Positions 51,320-60,651 of a DNA stretch of 64,000 bases are shown here, piece after piece. This DNA comes from Zwartia vadi (GTDB taxonomy: Bacteria > Pseudomonadota > Gammaproteobacteria > Burkholderiales > Burkholderiaceae_B), in the NCBI RefSeq assembly GCF_030410375.1, contig NZ_JAUHHE010000008.1:104234-168233 (forward strand), read 5' to 3'. A program made the position numbers and the translations under genes. Numbering within the stretch: position 1 is the stretch's first letter; every line of letters starts with the position of its first letter. The notes beneath the pieces were generated by a model that saw nothing but the letters and a program-made list of their open reading frames with translations, did not search any database and had not been told where the DNA came from.

Positions 51320-52303
51320 ATGAGTTCAAAAGTGATAAAACTGTTTAGTGCAATGGCTATTTCAGCCTCTGCCTTCCTTGCTAACGCGCAAGCCGATAGT
51401 TCAACTTACCCATCACGAACTGTATCCATCATCGTGCCGACTACTCCAGGTGGTACTGCAGATATTTTGGGTCGACTAATTGGATCCAAGCTCGCAGAAA
51501 TGTGGGGCCACCCTGTGGTGATCGAGAACAAACCGGGGGCAGGTACGCTGGTGGGCTCCGAGTATGTCGCTCGCGCAAAGCCTGATGGCTATACGCTGAT
51601 GGTGACCTTTAACGAGCTGGCCACTTTACCCGCAATCAATAAAAACGCTCGTATAGATGTTGTTAAAGATTTTGTGCGTATAGGAAAAATTGGTAATTTG
51701 CCGGTAGTGATTTTGGGCCATCCGCGTTTGCCCCAGAACACGTTGCAGGAATTGATAGCCGAAATCAGGGCTAATCCCGGTAAATATTCATATTCCTCGA
51801 ATGGCTCGGGAGGCGTGTTGCAACTCTACACAGAGATGTTTAAACAAGAGGCAAAAATTGATGTTCTGCACGTACCTTATCGTGGAGCACTCGAGGCGTC
51901 TACGGCTTTGTTAGGGGGACAAGTGGACGTGCTGGTTCAGTTTGCATCGGGCAACGTTAAGTCCTACATCACGAGTGGTCGTGCAAAAGCTTATGCTGTC
52001 GCTTCACCCGCGCGTGTAGAAGGTATTTTGGATGTGCCTACGACTGCAGAGGCAGGTTTGCCGAGTTTAAGTCTTGAGGCTTGGTACGGAGTTTTTGCGC
52101 CTGCCGGAACGCCGCTAGCTATCATTGAAAAAGTAAACAAAGACATTAATAAGGTTTTGCAAATGCCTGATGTTCAAGCTCGTCTAAAGAGCGTAGGCAT
52201 GTTCGTTGAAACTAGCACACCAAAAGAATTTGATGCGTTCTTTAAAAGTGAATATGCACGCTGGACTAATTTGATTAAATCTGCGGGCATTCAAGCAAAC
52301 TAA
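51320..52303 (+). CDS. Bug-family periplasmic solute receptor
   Basis: A 327-aa receptor with signal peptide MSSKVIKLFSAMAISASAFL, cleaved near ANA-QA. Landmarks are VSIIVPTTPGGTADILGR, VIENKPGAGTLVGSEYVAR and VPYRGALEASTALLGGQVDVL. I chose ATG 51320 because AGGAGGAGC lies 5-6 bases upstream; the longer frame to 51236 contains no family sequence. It is divergent from the LysR gene and followed by an amidase (30-bp gap), suggesting uptake of an amide or the corresponding acid. Confidence 0.88.
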   Translation: MSSKVIKLFSAMAISASAFLANAQADSSTYPSRTVSIIVPTTPGGTADILGRLIGSKLAEMWGHPVVIENKPGAGTLVGSEYVARAKPDGYTLMVTFNELATLPAINKNARIDVVKDFVRIGKIGNLPVVILGHPRLPQNTLQELIAEIRANPGKYSYSSNGSGGVLQLYTEMFKQEAKIDVLHVPYRGALEASTALLGGQVDVLVQFASGNVKSYITSGRAKAYAVASPARVEGILDVPTTAEAGLPSLSLEAWYGVFAPAGTPLAIIEKVNKDINKVLQMPDVQARLKSVGMFVETSTPKEFDAFFKSEYARWTNLIKSAGIQAN

Positions 52304-52333
52304 TTCACATTTTGTCGATTGGAGTTCAACGTT

Positions 52334-53695
52334 ATGTATAGCCCCAAAACATTTCAAGCATTAACGTTTCACGATGCTCGTCAAGCATTTCTCGAGCATA
52401 AAGACACCCCTCGCGAGTACCTAGAGCGTTGTTTGGCGCGCATTGAGGCTCGAGAGCCTGTTGTCAAAGGCTGGGTGGTTTTGAATATTGAATCGGCCCG
52501 TCGAGCGGCTGACGAATCCACCACACGATATCGCAACGGCCAGGCCTTGTCCCTGATTGATGGTATGCCCGTCGGAATCAAGGATCTAATAGAAACGAAA
52601 GATATGCCGACTCAAATGGGTAGTCCTGCATACGAAGGTAACTTTCCAAAACGCGATAGCGCTGTTGTTCGAGCGTTGCGAGATGCGGGAGCGATGGTAC
52701 TGGGTAAAACCGTCACCACTGCCTTGGGATTTCTTGACCCCGGACCTACGACGAATGCCTTCGATCCTGAGCGCACGCCTGGAGGATCCTCTAGTGGCTC
52801 GGGCGCGGTTGTTGGGGCGGGTATGGTTCCAGTAGCGCTGGGGTCCCAGCTCGTTGGTTCAGTTATTCGGCCGGCTAGTTTCAATGCGAACTGGGCGTTA
52901 AAGCCAACTTTTGGCGCCATTAATAGAGGCGAAAGGCTGGGATACAGTCAATCCCACGTTGGCATTCATGCGGGATGCGCTCAGGATATGTGGAATACCG
53001 CGATGGAAATGGTAGTTCGTGTAGGAGGTGATCCCGGACATCCCGGCTTGTATGGACCCATTTCTGCTCCAGAACAAAAGAGGCCGAGTTGTTTAGCTGT
53101 TCTTGAAACCGAAGGTTGGCCGCGCCTTGATGCCAAGTCCCATAAAGTCTTTGAGACCTTCTTGACCCAAATTGAAGATAAAGGCGTGCGTATTTTACAT
53201 CGTAAAGACAGCCATTTAATCGAATTGCTGGAGCAGTCTGTGCAGGACGCTACGGCAAAATCCATGCGACTGATATCTTGGGAGCAGCGCTGGAGTCTTG
53301 AAAATATGATTGAACAACATCCAGGCACCTTGGGCCCCAGCCTGTTGCGCCAGCTTGAGAGCGGTCGCGACATGTCGCTTGAACGTTACCGACAGGATAT
53401 TTTGCTGCGTGATCACGCCCATCGCTGCTTGGCGGCATTGGCTACTCAATGCGATGCCCTGATTTCATTGGCTTCTTGCGGTCCAGCGCCTCGTTTTCAA
53501 GATACTCGAAATACGAAATTCCCAACGGGGGATGTGTCTTTTAGCTGCGTTTCATCTTATTTAGGGGCACCAGCCATCAGTGCACCCTTGCTGGCAGTAG
53601 ATGGGCTGCCAATGGGAGTGCAGCTGATCGGACAGCATCATGAAGACTACAACCTCACAGGAATTGCGACATGGTTGGAGCGCAATCTCGTCTGA
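52334..53695 (+). CDS. Amidase-signature family protein with altered nucleophile loop
   Basis: A 453-aa amidase. The catalytic lysine is in GMPVGIKDLIETKD (about residues 80-93) and the cis-serine region in PGGSSSGSGAVVGAG. The nucleophile motif, normally GSQTGGSVIRPA, reads GSQLVGSVIRPA (about 173-184), so the serine is kept but the preceding Thr-Gly is Leu-Val. I chose ATG 52334, with GGAG nine bases upstream; a TTG at 52319 is the alternative. It is the second gene of the LysR-controlled pair. Activity on an amide is likely but the loop change is noted. Confidence 0.8.
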   Translation: MYSPKTFQALTFHDARQAFLEHKDTPREYLERCLARIEAREPVVKGWVVLNIESARRAADESTTRYRNGQALSLIDGMPVGIKDLIETKDMPTQMGSPAYEGNFPKRDSAVVRALRDAGAMVLGKTVTTALGFLDPGPTTNAFDPERTPGGSSSGSGAVVGAGMVPVALGSQLVGSVIRPASFNANWALKPTFGAINRGERLGYSQSHVGIHAGCAQDMWNTAMEMVVRVGGDPGHPGLYGPISAPEQKRPSCLAVLETEGWPRLDAKSHKVFETFLTQIEDKGVRILHRKDSHLIELLEQSVQDATAKSMRLISWEQRWSLENMIEQHPGTLGPSLLRQLESGRDMSLERYRQDILLRDHAHRCLAALATQCDALISLASCGPAPRFQDTRNTKFPTGDVSFSCVSSYLGAPAISAPLLAVDGLPMGVQLIGQHHEDYNLTGIATWLERNLV

Positions 53696-53701
53696 GGATT
53701 T

Positions 53702-53911
53702 TTATTTAACGTTGCACGCAACCCAGTAAACAGCGGCCACGAGTGCGGTGGCTCCGGCCATCGCACCTCCCAAAAGTTTCCAGGTCATGCTGTGGAGTTC
53801 CTGGTGAAGATCCGTTTTGGTAGCAAAAGTGTCCAACCGAGTTTCGATTCGTGTCAAACGATCACGCGTTTCGATCGCAAACTTTTCTAAATCAATTAAT
53901 CTGGCCTGCAC
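53702..53911 (-). CDS. Small membrane-anchored coiled-coil protein, unknown function
   Basis: A 69-aa protein. The first 45 residues are charged and heptad-like (LIDLEKFAIETRDRLTRIETRL), then one membrane helix (LLGGAMAGATALVAAVYWVA) ends the chain. This layout recurs in small phage-like or hypothetical proteins of proteobacteria. The GTG start at 53911 has a good ribosome site, GGGAG seven bases upstream, which supports expression. It lies 6 bp from the converging amidase. Confidence 0.6.
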   Translation of the reverse strand: MQARLIDLEKFAIETRDRLTRIETRLDTFATKTDLHQELHSMTWKLLGGAMAGATALVAAVYWVACNVK

Positions 53912-54092
53912 GTTTTGACTCCCGAATCAGCATGCTGAAAAGTCTCTCACAAGTACTGATGTACAACAAGCATTAGGTTGCTACTGAGTGTAACGATGGA
54001 TACTGTTGATCCCCAGATAATGGAGTAGAGCCAGTAGAGCCAAATGGGGTAGAGCAGAGCCGGAATGTGCCTTCGTCAGAATCTTGACAAGT

Positions 54093-54182
<90 letters not shown>

Positions 54183-54344
54183 GGGGTGTAATCGCTGGGA
54201 ACAATTACGAGTGAGGCTTGTGGCGGATAGTTCAGATGCCAAAGCCCCACTGGGGTCAAGGGCGTAATTCTAGCAGAAACGCGCCCGCGAGCCGCTACAC
54301 TAGGGGTATCGATGTTGATACTAACCTTTGAGCCGGATTAAGCC

Positions 54345-55115
54345 ATGCTATTTCTGTTATCTCCAGCTAAAAAACTTGACTACGATTCCGCGGTCCAAAC
54401 CGAAATCCATACCCAACCCCTTTTTGTGAAAGAAGCGTCCCAGCTGATCAAGGTGCTTAAAACCAAGAGTGCTGAGGATGTCGCTGAGTTGATGGATCTG
54501 AGTCCTGCTTTGGCCAAGCTCAATGTGGAGCGTTATGCGGCCTGGAAGCCCACCTTTACTCAGGTCAACGCCCGCCAGGCAGTGCTTGCGTTCAATGGCG
54601 ATGTCTACGAAGGCTTAGAGGCTGCCACACTGAAAGAAAAAGACCTCGAGTGGGCGCAGGAACATGTGGCAATTTTGAGTGGGCTATACGGAGTTTTACG
54701 CCCCTTGGACCTGATGCAGCCTTACCGCTTGGAAATGGGCACAAAAATTGCCAATCCTGGAGGTGCCAATCTTTATCAGTTTTGGGGCAAAACAATCGCA
54801 CCCTATCTGAACGAGCGTCTTGCAAAGGACAAAGATCCGATCATCGTGAATCTTGCCTCTGAAGAATATTTCAAGTCCGTGGATCAAAAAGCGCTCAAGG
54901 CTCGGGTGATTCAATGCGTGTTCCAGGATGCCAAAGGGCCGACCTGGAAAGTGGTCAGCTTTCATGCGAAACGCGCCCGCGGATTAATGGCACGCTTTGC
55001 GATTGAAAAGCGCATCACTAAGCCTGAGGGTTTACAAAAATTTGCCAGTGAAGGTTACGCATACGCGCCTGAGGTGTCTACGGAAGATAAGCTTGTCTTC
55101 CGTAGACCCGAATAA
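54345..55115 (+). CDS. yaaA: Peroxide stress protein YaaA
   Basis: A 256-aa protein of the YaaA/DUF328 family, which lowers intracellular free iron and limits oxidative DNA damage during peroxide stress. The start MLFLLSPAKKLDYDS and the phrases YGVLRPLDLMQPYRLEMGT, VNLASEEYFKSV and FHAKRARGLMARF are the family's signature blocks. ATG 54345 opens the frame. Its last codons contain a long inverted repeat (55077-55106). It stands alone, with the tRNA-Ser gene on the opposite strand upstream. Confidence 0.93.
   Translation: MLFLLSPAKKLDYDSAVQTEIHTQPLFVKEASQLIKVLKTKSAEDVAELMDLSPALAKLNVERYAAWKPTFTQVNARQAVLAFNGDVYEGLEAATLKEKDLEWAQEHVAILSGLYGVLRPLDLMQPYRLEMGTKIANPGGANLYQFWGKTIAPYLNERLAKDKDPIIVNLASEEYFKSVDQKALKARVIQCVFQDAKGPTWKVVSFHAKRARGLMARFAIEKRITKPEGLQKFASEGYAYAPEVSTEDKLVFRRPE
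55077..55106 (+). repeat. 11-bp inverted repeat within the 3' end of yaaA
   Basis: TCTACGGAAGA (55077-55087) and TCTTCCGTAGA (55096-55106) form a perfect stem around an 8-nt loop. It is inside the coding frame, ending 9 bp before the end of the gene. There is no T-run, so it may protect the mRNA end or act with Rho. Confidence 0.8.
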
Positions 55116-55137
55116 CAAGAAGACTTGTCAGCGAGGA

Positions 55138-55920
55138 TTAATGCATGCTCCAGCCGTGGCTCACGATCACGGACTGACCTGTCAAGGCGCTGCTTTCAAA
55201 GCCGGCTAAAAATGCCACAACGTTTGCAACGTCTTCAGTCGTGGTGAACTCACCGTCCACCGTGTCTTTGAGCATGACATTCTTGATGACCTCTTCTTCG
55301 CTGATCTTGAGTGCTGCGGCTTGCTCGGGGATCTGCTTGTCAACCAGCGGTGTGCGGACAAAGCCCGGACACACGACGTTGGCGCGTACACCCTTGGGGC
55401 CGCCTTCTTTTGCGACCACGCGAGCCAGGCCCAAAATTCCGTGCTTGGCGGCGACGTAGGCTGCTTTCAGGCGTGACGCCTCGTGAGAGTGAACAGATCC
55501 CATGTAAATGATCGAGCCACCCTTGCCGCCGGCATACATATGCTTGATCGCGGCTTTGGTGGTGAGAAACGAACCATCGAGGTGAATAGCGAGCATTTTT
55601 TTCCAGTCGGCGAAAGGATAATCTTCGATTGGATGAACGATTTGAATGCCAGCGTTGGAAACCAGAATATCGATGCTACCGAATGTTTTTGCTGCGAGAT
55701 CTGTACCCGCGTTGACTGCGGCTTCATCAGTCACGTCCATGACGACACCCATGGCTTTTCCACCCGCTTGTTTGATTTCCTCTGCCACTTTGTCAGCTGC
55801 CGCCTGATTCAGGTCGGCGATCACGACCGTTGCGCCCAAGCTGGCAAGTTTCAGGGCACATTCACGTCCAATTCCACTTGCCGCGCCAGTAACGAGTGCA
55901 ACTTTATTTTGTAGTGACAT
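55138..55920 (-). CDS. bdhA: 3-hydroxybutyrate dehydrogenase
   Basis: A 260-aa short-chain dehydrogenase that oxidises D-3-hydroxybutyrate to acetoacetate with NAD. The cofactor motif [15 protein letters not shown] (residues 11-25), the NAG motif (NAGIQ) and the catalytic YVAAKHG with Tyr-x3-Lys (about 155-161) are intact. The length and the C-terminal [13 protein letters not shown] agree with BdhA. ATG 55920 has a downstream neighbour, acetoacetate decarboxylase, on the opposite strand (divergent). This pairing supports a role in ketone-body or poly-hydroxybutyrate turnover. Confidence 0.88.
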   Translation of the reverse strand: MSLQNKVALVTGAASGIGRECALKLASLGATVVIADLNQAAADKVAEEIKQAGGKAMGVVMDVTDEAAVNAGTDLAAKTFGSIDILVSNAGIQIVHPIEDYPFADWKKMLAIHLDGSFLTTKAAIKHMYAGGKGGSIIYMGSVHSHEASRLKAAYVAAKHGILGLARVVAKEGGPKGVRANVVCPGFVRTPLVDKQIPEQAAALKISEEEVIKNVMLKDTVDGEFTTTEDVANVVAFLAGFESSALTGQSVIVSHGWSMH

Positions 55921-56051
55921 ATTAAACTCCAGAAAGGGGGGTAGTGTGAAGATAAAGAATGCTGCGGTGAGCCATTGTAAAGCCCATGTCAGTATAGTCG
56001 CCTAAATTTAAATGAATTACATTCTAGCTACCAATGCAACCGGAGAGTTTC

Positions 56052-56798
56052 TTGAAAATAGCCGATATCAAAGCGAATGCCTACTCAATGCCGTTCGCGA
56101 GTCCTTCCTTTCCAAAAGGACCTTACCACTTCGTTAATCGAGAATTTTTAATCATTTCATATCGTACGGATGCAAAAAAACTGCGCGAAATGGTGCCTGA
56201 GCCGCTCACAATCGATGATCCGATTGTGAGTTATGAGTTCATACGCATGCCCGACTCATCGGGTTTTGGCGACTACACAGAGTCAGGACAGGTGATTTCG
56301 GTCATCGACGAGCAGGGACGTCGGAGCGGCTACACGCACATGATGTATCTGGATGATGAGGCTCCGATTGCGGGCGGGCGTGAGCTGTGGGGATTTCCCA
56401 AAAAGCTAGCAAAACCGAAGCTCCAAGTCGACTCGGATACCTTGTTGGGAACGCTTGATTATGGACAGGTTCGTATTGCGACGGGCACGCTTGGTTATAA
56501 GCATCAAGAGCTTGACCGTCTCGCAGAGCAAAAAAAGCTCATAGAGACACCAAACTATCTGCTGAAAATCATTCCCCATGTCGATGGTACCGCTCGCGTG
56601 TGCGAATTGGTGCGCTATTACTTGCAAGGCGTGACGGTCAAGGGCGCTTGGACGGGTCCAGCGAAATTAGAGCTGTTTCAGCATGCATTGGCGCCAGTCG
56701 CCGACCTTCCTGTTCTGGAGATTGTCGGCGCCAAGCACTTGCTCTGCGACCTCACTTTGGGGCTTGGCGAGGTCGCTTACGATTACCTGAAGGCTTGA
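56052..56798 (+). CDS. adc: Acetoacetate decarboxylase
   Basis: An enzyme of 248 aa that converts acetoacetate to acetone and carbon dioxide through a lysine Schiff base. The region around the catalytic lysine reads [14 protein letters not shown] (about residues 111-124), and [26 protein letters not shown] is the N-terminal family block, cited here by [15 protein letters not shown] chose TTG 56052, with GGAG six bases upstream and the usual start [17 protein letters not shown] 56034 has no ribosome site. Its 3' end overlaps the converging patatin gene by 47 bp. It is divergent from bdhA. Confidence 0.86.
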   Translation: MKIADIKANAYSMPFASPSFPKGPYHFVNREFLIISYRTDAKKLREMVPEPLTIDDPIVSYEFIRMPDSSGFGDYTESGQVISVIDEQGRRSGYTHMMYLDDEAPIAGGRELWGFPKKLAKPKLQVDSDTLLGTLDYGQVRIATGTLGYKHQELDRLAEQKKLIETPNYLLKIIPHVDGTARVCELVRYYLQGVTVKGAWTGPAKLELFQHALAPVADLPVLEIVGAKHLLCDLTLGLGEVAYDYLKA

Positions 56799-58002
56799 TG
56801 ACAGGGTGATCCAATTGTCCCGATGAGCTTCGTTGACGAGTATGTACATCAAACGTCACGAAGTTCTCCCCCTCGTTTGGCATTGCCAGGCACTCTGGAT
56901 GTTCGAGCGTTTCATGCATGTCGTGTAGACCGGATTGCCAGTGCTGATCCTTTGTTTCAGCGCTGAACTCGTAGTCCTTGTAATGCCCTTCGCTGTGCTT
57001 GTTTTGATAGATGAGGTGGATCACGTTGTAGCGCGCACCCATCATGTGACGCATCATCTCATCGAACCAAGGATCGTTGGCACGCACTTTTTCCGGAATG
57101 CGCGCTACCGTGTCAAACCAGATACGGCGCATTTTTTGCGCCATATCTATCATGTTCGTCACGCTACGCGTGCGACTTGAAAATTGGATGTCTTTGAGTC
57201 TTTCGTTTACTTGGAAAATATCAACGGGTAGCGGGCCTCGCGCGCTCCATAAGTCGACTTGAAACACAAGCGTGTCTTTGCGAGGCGTGACACCCAAGAC
57301 ATAATCGAGTGGAGTGTTCGACACACAGCCGCCATCCCAATAGTATTCGCCGTCAATTTCTGTGGCTGGAAAACCCGGAGGCAGGGAGCCAGAGGCGAGA
57401 AAGTGTTTGGGCGTCAGTTTGATATTTTCAGAGTCAAAGTAAACAAAGTTGCCGGTTGCAACATTTGTGGCACCCAGCGAAACTCTTGTTTCACCGCTGT
57501 TGATCCGATCAAAATCCGCAAAACGTTCGAGCGTGGCAAGAACGGGGGCGGTATCGTAAAAACTCGTTGTGTCTGGAGTTCCACCACCTGGTGCCAACAT
57601 TCGAGGCGTGAAAAAATTATCCTGACCCTTGATGAGCGCGGACATTGCCGCCATCGAACCCCTCACCGTGTGCTCAATTCCTTTGAGCATGTCGCCCCAA
57701 GGCGGAAGCAATTGATCAAACATGTTGGCTGTGTCGGGGATCAGAGTGTTGGGCAGCGAAGGTGGACTGCAGATCGCGTTCCAAAATCCTTTCAGCATTT
57801 CAACCCTTTTTTCTGGCGGGTTGCCGGCAATGATGGCGCAATTAAGTGCTCCAATTGAAATACCCGCCACCCAGTTTGGATGAATACCTGCGCGAGCCAA
57901 TCCTTCGTACACGCCTGCTTGATAGGAACCCAGGGCTCCGCCACCTTGAAGCACAAGAGCGACGCGCGGGTAATCAGGGAGCTTGATGCGACGGTGATTC
58001 AT
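56752..58002 (-). CDS. Patatin-like phospholipase with DUF3734 domain
   Basis: A 416-aa lipolytic enzyme. The patatin motifs are the oxyanion loop [13 protein letters not shown] (residues 18-30), the nucleophile GISIGALN (about 45-52) and the Asp of the dyad in [13 protein letters not shown] (about 229-241). A C-terminal DUF3734 domain follows to about residue 385. Such proteins hydrolyse acyl ester bonds and have been linked to PHB or membrane lipid turnover. ATG 58002 overlaps the upstream FUSC stop (ATGA), so translation is coupled. Its 3' end overlaps acetoacetate decarboxylase by 47 bp. Confidence 0.87.
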   Translation of the reverse strand: MNHRRIKLPDYPRVALVLQGGGALGSYQAGVYEGLARAGIHPNWVAGISIGALNCAIIAGNPPEKRVEMLKGFWNAICSPPSLPNTLIPDTANMFDQLLPPWGDMLKGIEHTVRGSMAAMSALIKGQDNFFTPRMLAPGGGTPDTTSFYDTAPVLATLERFADFDRINSGETRVSLGATNVATGNFVYFDSENIKLTPKHFLASGSLPPGFPATEIDGEYYWDGGCVSNTPLDYVLGVTPRKDTLVFQVDLWSARGPLPVDIFQVNERLKDIQFSSRTRSVTNMIDMAQKMRRIWFDTVARIPEKVRANDPWFDEMMRHMMGARYNVIHLIYQNKHSEGHYKDYEFSAETKDQHWQSGLHDMHETLEHPECLAMPNEGENFVTFDVHTRQRSSSGQLDHPVIKPSGNRKRPRQAPK

Positions 58003-60194
58003 GAGGGAGATCCTAAAGGTGAAAGTGTTGACTGTATGTGACGATGAATCACCGATACTTCAGCATCGATATTCATGATCGTTTTTTGTAATTGAGACAT
58101 CGGATAGGCAAAATTTGGCGAGCTACCGTCCACAAGGGATGCAGGAAGGGGCGGCAATGGTGCGCTGGCATCTGCTTGGAGATGCGGAACGATCTGAGCA
58201 AGGTGATTAATCACGATCGGATTGGCTTGCGAAGATATTGTGAGAGCCTGCATGACTGCATTGATTTGCGACGCCAGCATGTGTACTTGAATCATGAGAT
58301 TGTTGAATTCAATCACATGCCATTGGCGTGAGCGTGGTTCGAGCATCATCCGATAAAAGGCCTCTGCAAAATTGCCAAGAGCAACGTAGACATTTTTGCG
58401 CGCCAATCTCCAAGCAACTTCAGCGCGTTGAATATCGGTGTTCTGAGGATCTTTTTTATTGGCTTGCAACATATCGACGTAATGTAATCCGGCGCGTAAA
58501 TACTCTCGGTTCGCATTGATTGCTGCGCGCGATAGTGATGGCATGAATTGCGATTCCCACCATGGCAAAAAATAGCTGCAGGCAAAAGAAATCATGGAGC
58601 CAATCAGCGTATCGATCGCACGGTCTGTGACGATAGTAGAGGCCGTCGGGTCGACAAAGTGAAACGCCAACAACACGGCATTGGTATTAAAAACCGATGC
58701 CATCATATAATTGAGCTGTAGCAAACTACCGCCAATAATTGCCGACAATACCATGGCTGCAAACAGCCATGTATTATCTTCTGTGATGTATAGGGCGCCT
58801 AGCGCTAAAACACAGCCAATTAGCGTACCCACTAGTCGCCAGGTGTTACGTTGACGAGTCAAGGCAAAGCCCGGTTTCATGATGATCAGGACTGTGAGCA
58901 AAATCCAGTAGCCCTGAGGCGCGAGTGCCGGAACAAAGGTCCAGACCGCCATGGCTAAGGCGGCCGCCAGCGTCACGCGCAATGCATAGCGACAAATCGG
59001 TGAATCAAGCCTCAAATTGCTTGTAATCATGCCCAGACGGTATTTTTCACGCGATAGAAACTGGCTGAGCGACTGATCCAATACCGTTGGCTGTATGACT
59101 TGGGTGTTTTTGCTCATGTCGGTTGAGATGATCATGCGCTGGACAGCGTTCGCGCTGTTGCGTAACCGGCGCAAAATCTCCACACATAAGTGATAGACAT
59201 CGGGTTCGCGTGTGGCAAACCCATTGCGCTCCATTTGATCAATCTCAAATTCCAATGCGCGTAATTCTGCTTTGACACTGTTGCGCGGGGTCGCGATGCT
59301 TTCCCGAGAAACAGCCAGGGCGATTCTGTCCAAATCAACGGACATCTTATAAAGCGCATCACGGATAAAGATCAGGATGTCAGAGTCCGCAAGTTTGTTG
59401 CGTAACAGTGAATAGTCCGTTCGTGTGGCAACTAAAGTGTCAACGATTTCAATCGTATCGACAAAAAGATTCCAGAGCATGAGGCGTTTTGGCTGATCCA
59501 GATTGATTTTTCCGGAGAGTCCTCTGAGCACCATGTCGCGAGCCGCTTGCTGCTTGTCTGTCATATTGGACTGGCTGGTGATGAGCTTGCGATAGCTATC
59601 ATCCAAGTCGTGATCCAGGTTATACATATCTGCGCGTTGAGCAACATAATCAGACGTTGCAAACAGCGCGACGGAGAGTGCCTGTTCTTTTTCCCGAAGA
59701 TTCATCGCCCGGCTGAGCGAATAACTAAAAATCGTATAAAACAATCCGCCACTAAATGAGGTGAGGGTATGTAGCCATATTTGGTCTGCGGTGAGGGCTT
59801 CGTGCATGGTGACTGTCATCAAAAGCAAACAGGCAAAACCAATCAGTCCGCCTTTTTTGCCGTAAACGGACAGCATGGAGTAGCCGAAGCATTGAACGAT
59901 CACTGCGAGCCACAAAAGGAGCGGATAGTTGGAGGCCAGGCCCGTGATCGCCACTGTCAACGTGCTGAGCAACGTCCCCCCCAGCATTTCCCAGAGTCGA
60001 TTCTCGTGTGGACCGGGTTGATCGATAAAGGCCACGCATAGCGCGCCAAAGGTGGCGACTAGTCCGGCGGCATACCAGCCAAACACGCCTCCCAGAATGG
60101 TGACCGGCAGCAAGGTGCCGGCCGTGCGTCTAACGCCACTATAGAGATGGTGACTAAAGATAAAGCGTTGAACTTGGCTGGCAGTTTCGTTCAT
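57999..60194 (-). CDS. FUSC/YccS-family inner-membrane transporter
   Basis: A large membrane protein of 731 aa with two clusters of hydrophobic helices (about residues 20-170 and 400-530), separated by a cytoplasmic region and followed by a soluble tail. This plan and phrases like AAALAMAVWTFVPALAPQGYWILLTVLIIMKPGFALTRQR (cited by FVPALAPQGYWILLTVLII) match the FUSC/YccS/AaeB group of aromatic-acid or fusaric-acid exporters. I chose ATG 60194; a GTG at 60209 is an alternative. The coupled downstream patatin suggests an envelope-lipid theme. The exported compound is unknown. Confidence 0.83.
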   Translation of the reverse strand: MNETASQVQRFIFSHHLYSGVRRTAGTLLPVTILGGVFGWYAAGLVATFGALCVAFIDQPGPHENRLWEMLGGTLLSTLTVAITGLASNYPLLLWLAVIVQCFGYSMLSVYGKKGGLIGFACLLLMTVTMHEALTADQIWLHTLTSFSGGLFYTIFSYSLSRAMNLREKEQALSVALFATSDYVAQRADMYNLDHDLDDSYRKLITSQSNMTDKQQAARDMVLRGLSGKINLDQPKRLMLWNLFVDTIEIVDTLVATRTDYSLLRNKLADSDILIFIRDALYKMSVDLDRIALAVSRESIATPRNSVKAELRALEFEIDQMERNGFATREPDVYHLCVEILRRLRNSANAVQRMIISTDMSKNTQVIQPTVLDQSLSQFLSREKYRLGMITSNLRLDSPICRYALRVTLAAALAMAVWTFVPALAPQGYWILLTVLIIMKPGFALTRQRNTWRLVGTLIGCVLALGALYITEDNTWLFAAMVLSAIIGGSLLQLNYMMASVFNTNAVLLAFHFVDPTASTIVTDRAIDTLIGSMISFACSYFLPWWESQFMPSLSRAAINANREYLRAGLHYVDMLQANKKDPQNTDIQRAEVAWRLARKNVYVALGNFAEAFYRMMLEPRSRQWHVIEFNNLMIQVHMLASQINAVMQALTISSQANPIVINHLAQIVPHLQADASAPLPPLPASLVDGSSPNFAYPMSQLQKTIMNIDAEVSVIHRHIQSTLSPLGSPS

Positions 60195-60651
60195 AAATCC
60201 CGTGTGCACTGCAGCAATTTGCGTCTAAATCACCACTCTATCGGAGTCGGCCCTGGGTGACAACTCCCATAGGCATACACCAGTACGATTTGCGCTGCGG
60301 CGCACAACACGTTAAAGTTTGGGATTCGGGTAAAAAAACTTATCGGATTTTTGCCTGATGACAGATTCGTACGGGATACCATCCGGCCGCAGACGTCAGT
60401 ATTTTTAAACTTTTGCTGCTGTCCTTGCCAAAAGCTCGGGTCAGCCGCTTCCGTTTCGATCCAGTGCACCCCTGTTGGGTGCGTGCATAGCCTGATGGCG
60501 AATGCGCGCCAGGTTGGCAAGGTGGTCGGGTGGCCAGGCTCTGTGAGCTTGAAAACGTCGATGCATGTTGCGGTTCCTGTCGCGGTTCGGCGCGTCTCAA
60601 TCTAGAGGCCGCAGTCATAGGGGTGAAGCCGGTAATGAAAGGAATGACATC
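60195..60651. promoter_or_regulatory. 457-bp leader region of the ilv operon
   Basis: The region contains no convincing gene. It must hold the minus-strand FUSC promoter and the ilv promoter. A Leu-rich codon run (CTTTTGCTGCTGTCCTTG, 60410-60427) lies in one plus-strand frame but has no proper start codon, so I do not call a leader peptide. The ribosome site before ilvI (AAAGGA) is at 60639-60644. I recognise no riboswitch. Confidence 0.5.

Noticed and set aside
54024..54041. Short direct repeat (AGTAGAGCC twice) near tRNA-Ser as an attachment site
   Set aside because: It is very short, does not copy the tRNA 3' end, and no integrase or mobile gene is present.
60363..60484. Possible Leu-rich leader peptide before ilvI
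   Set aside because: The frame with LLLLSL codons has no ATG, GTG or well-placed TTG with a ribosome site, and no clear terminator/antiterminator pair follows.
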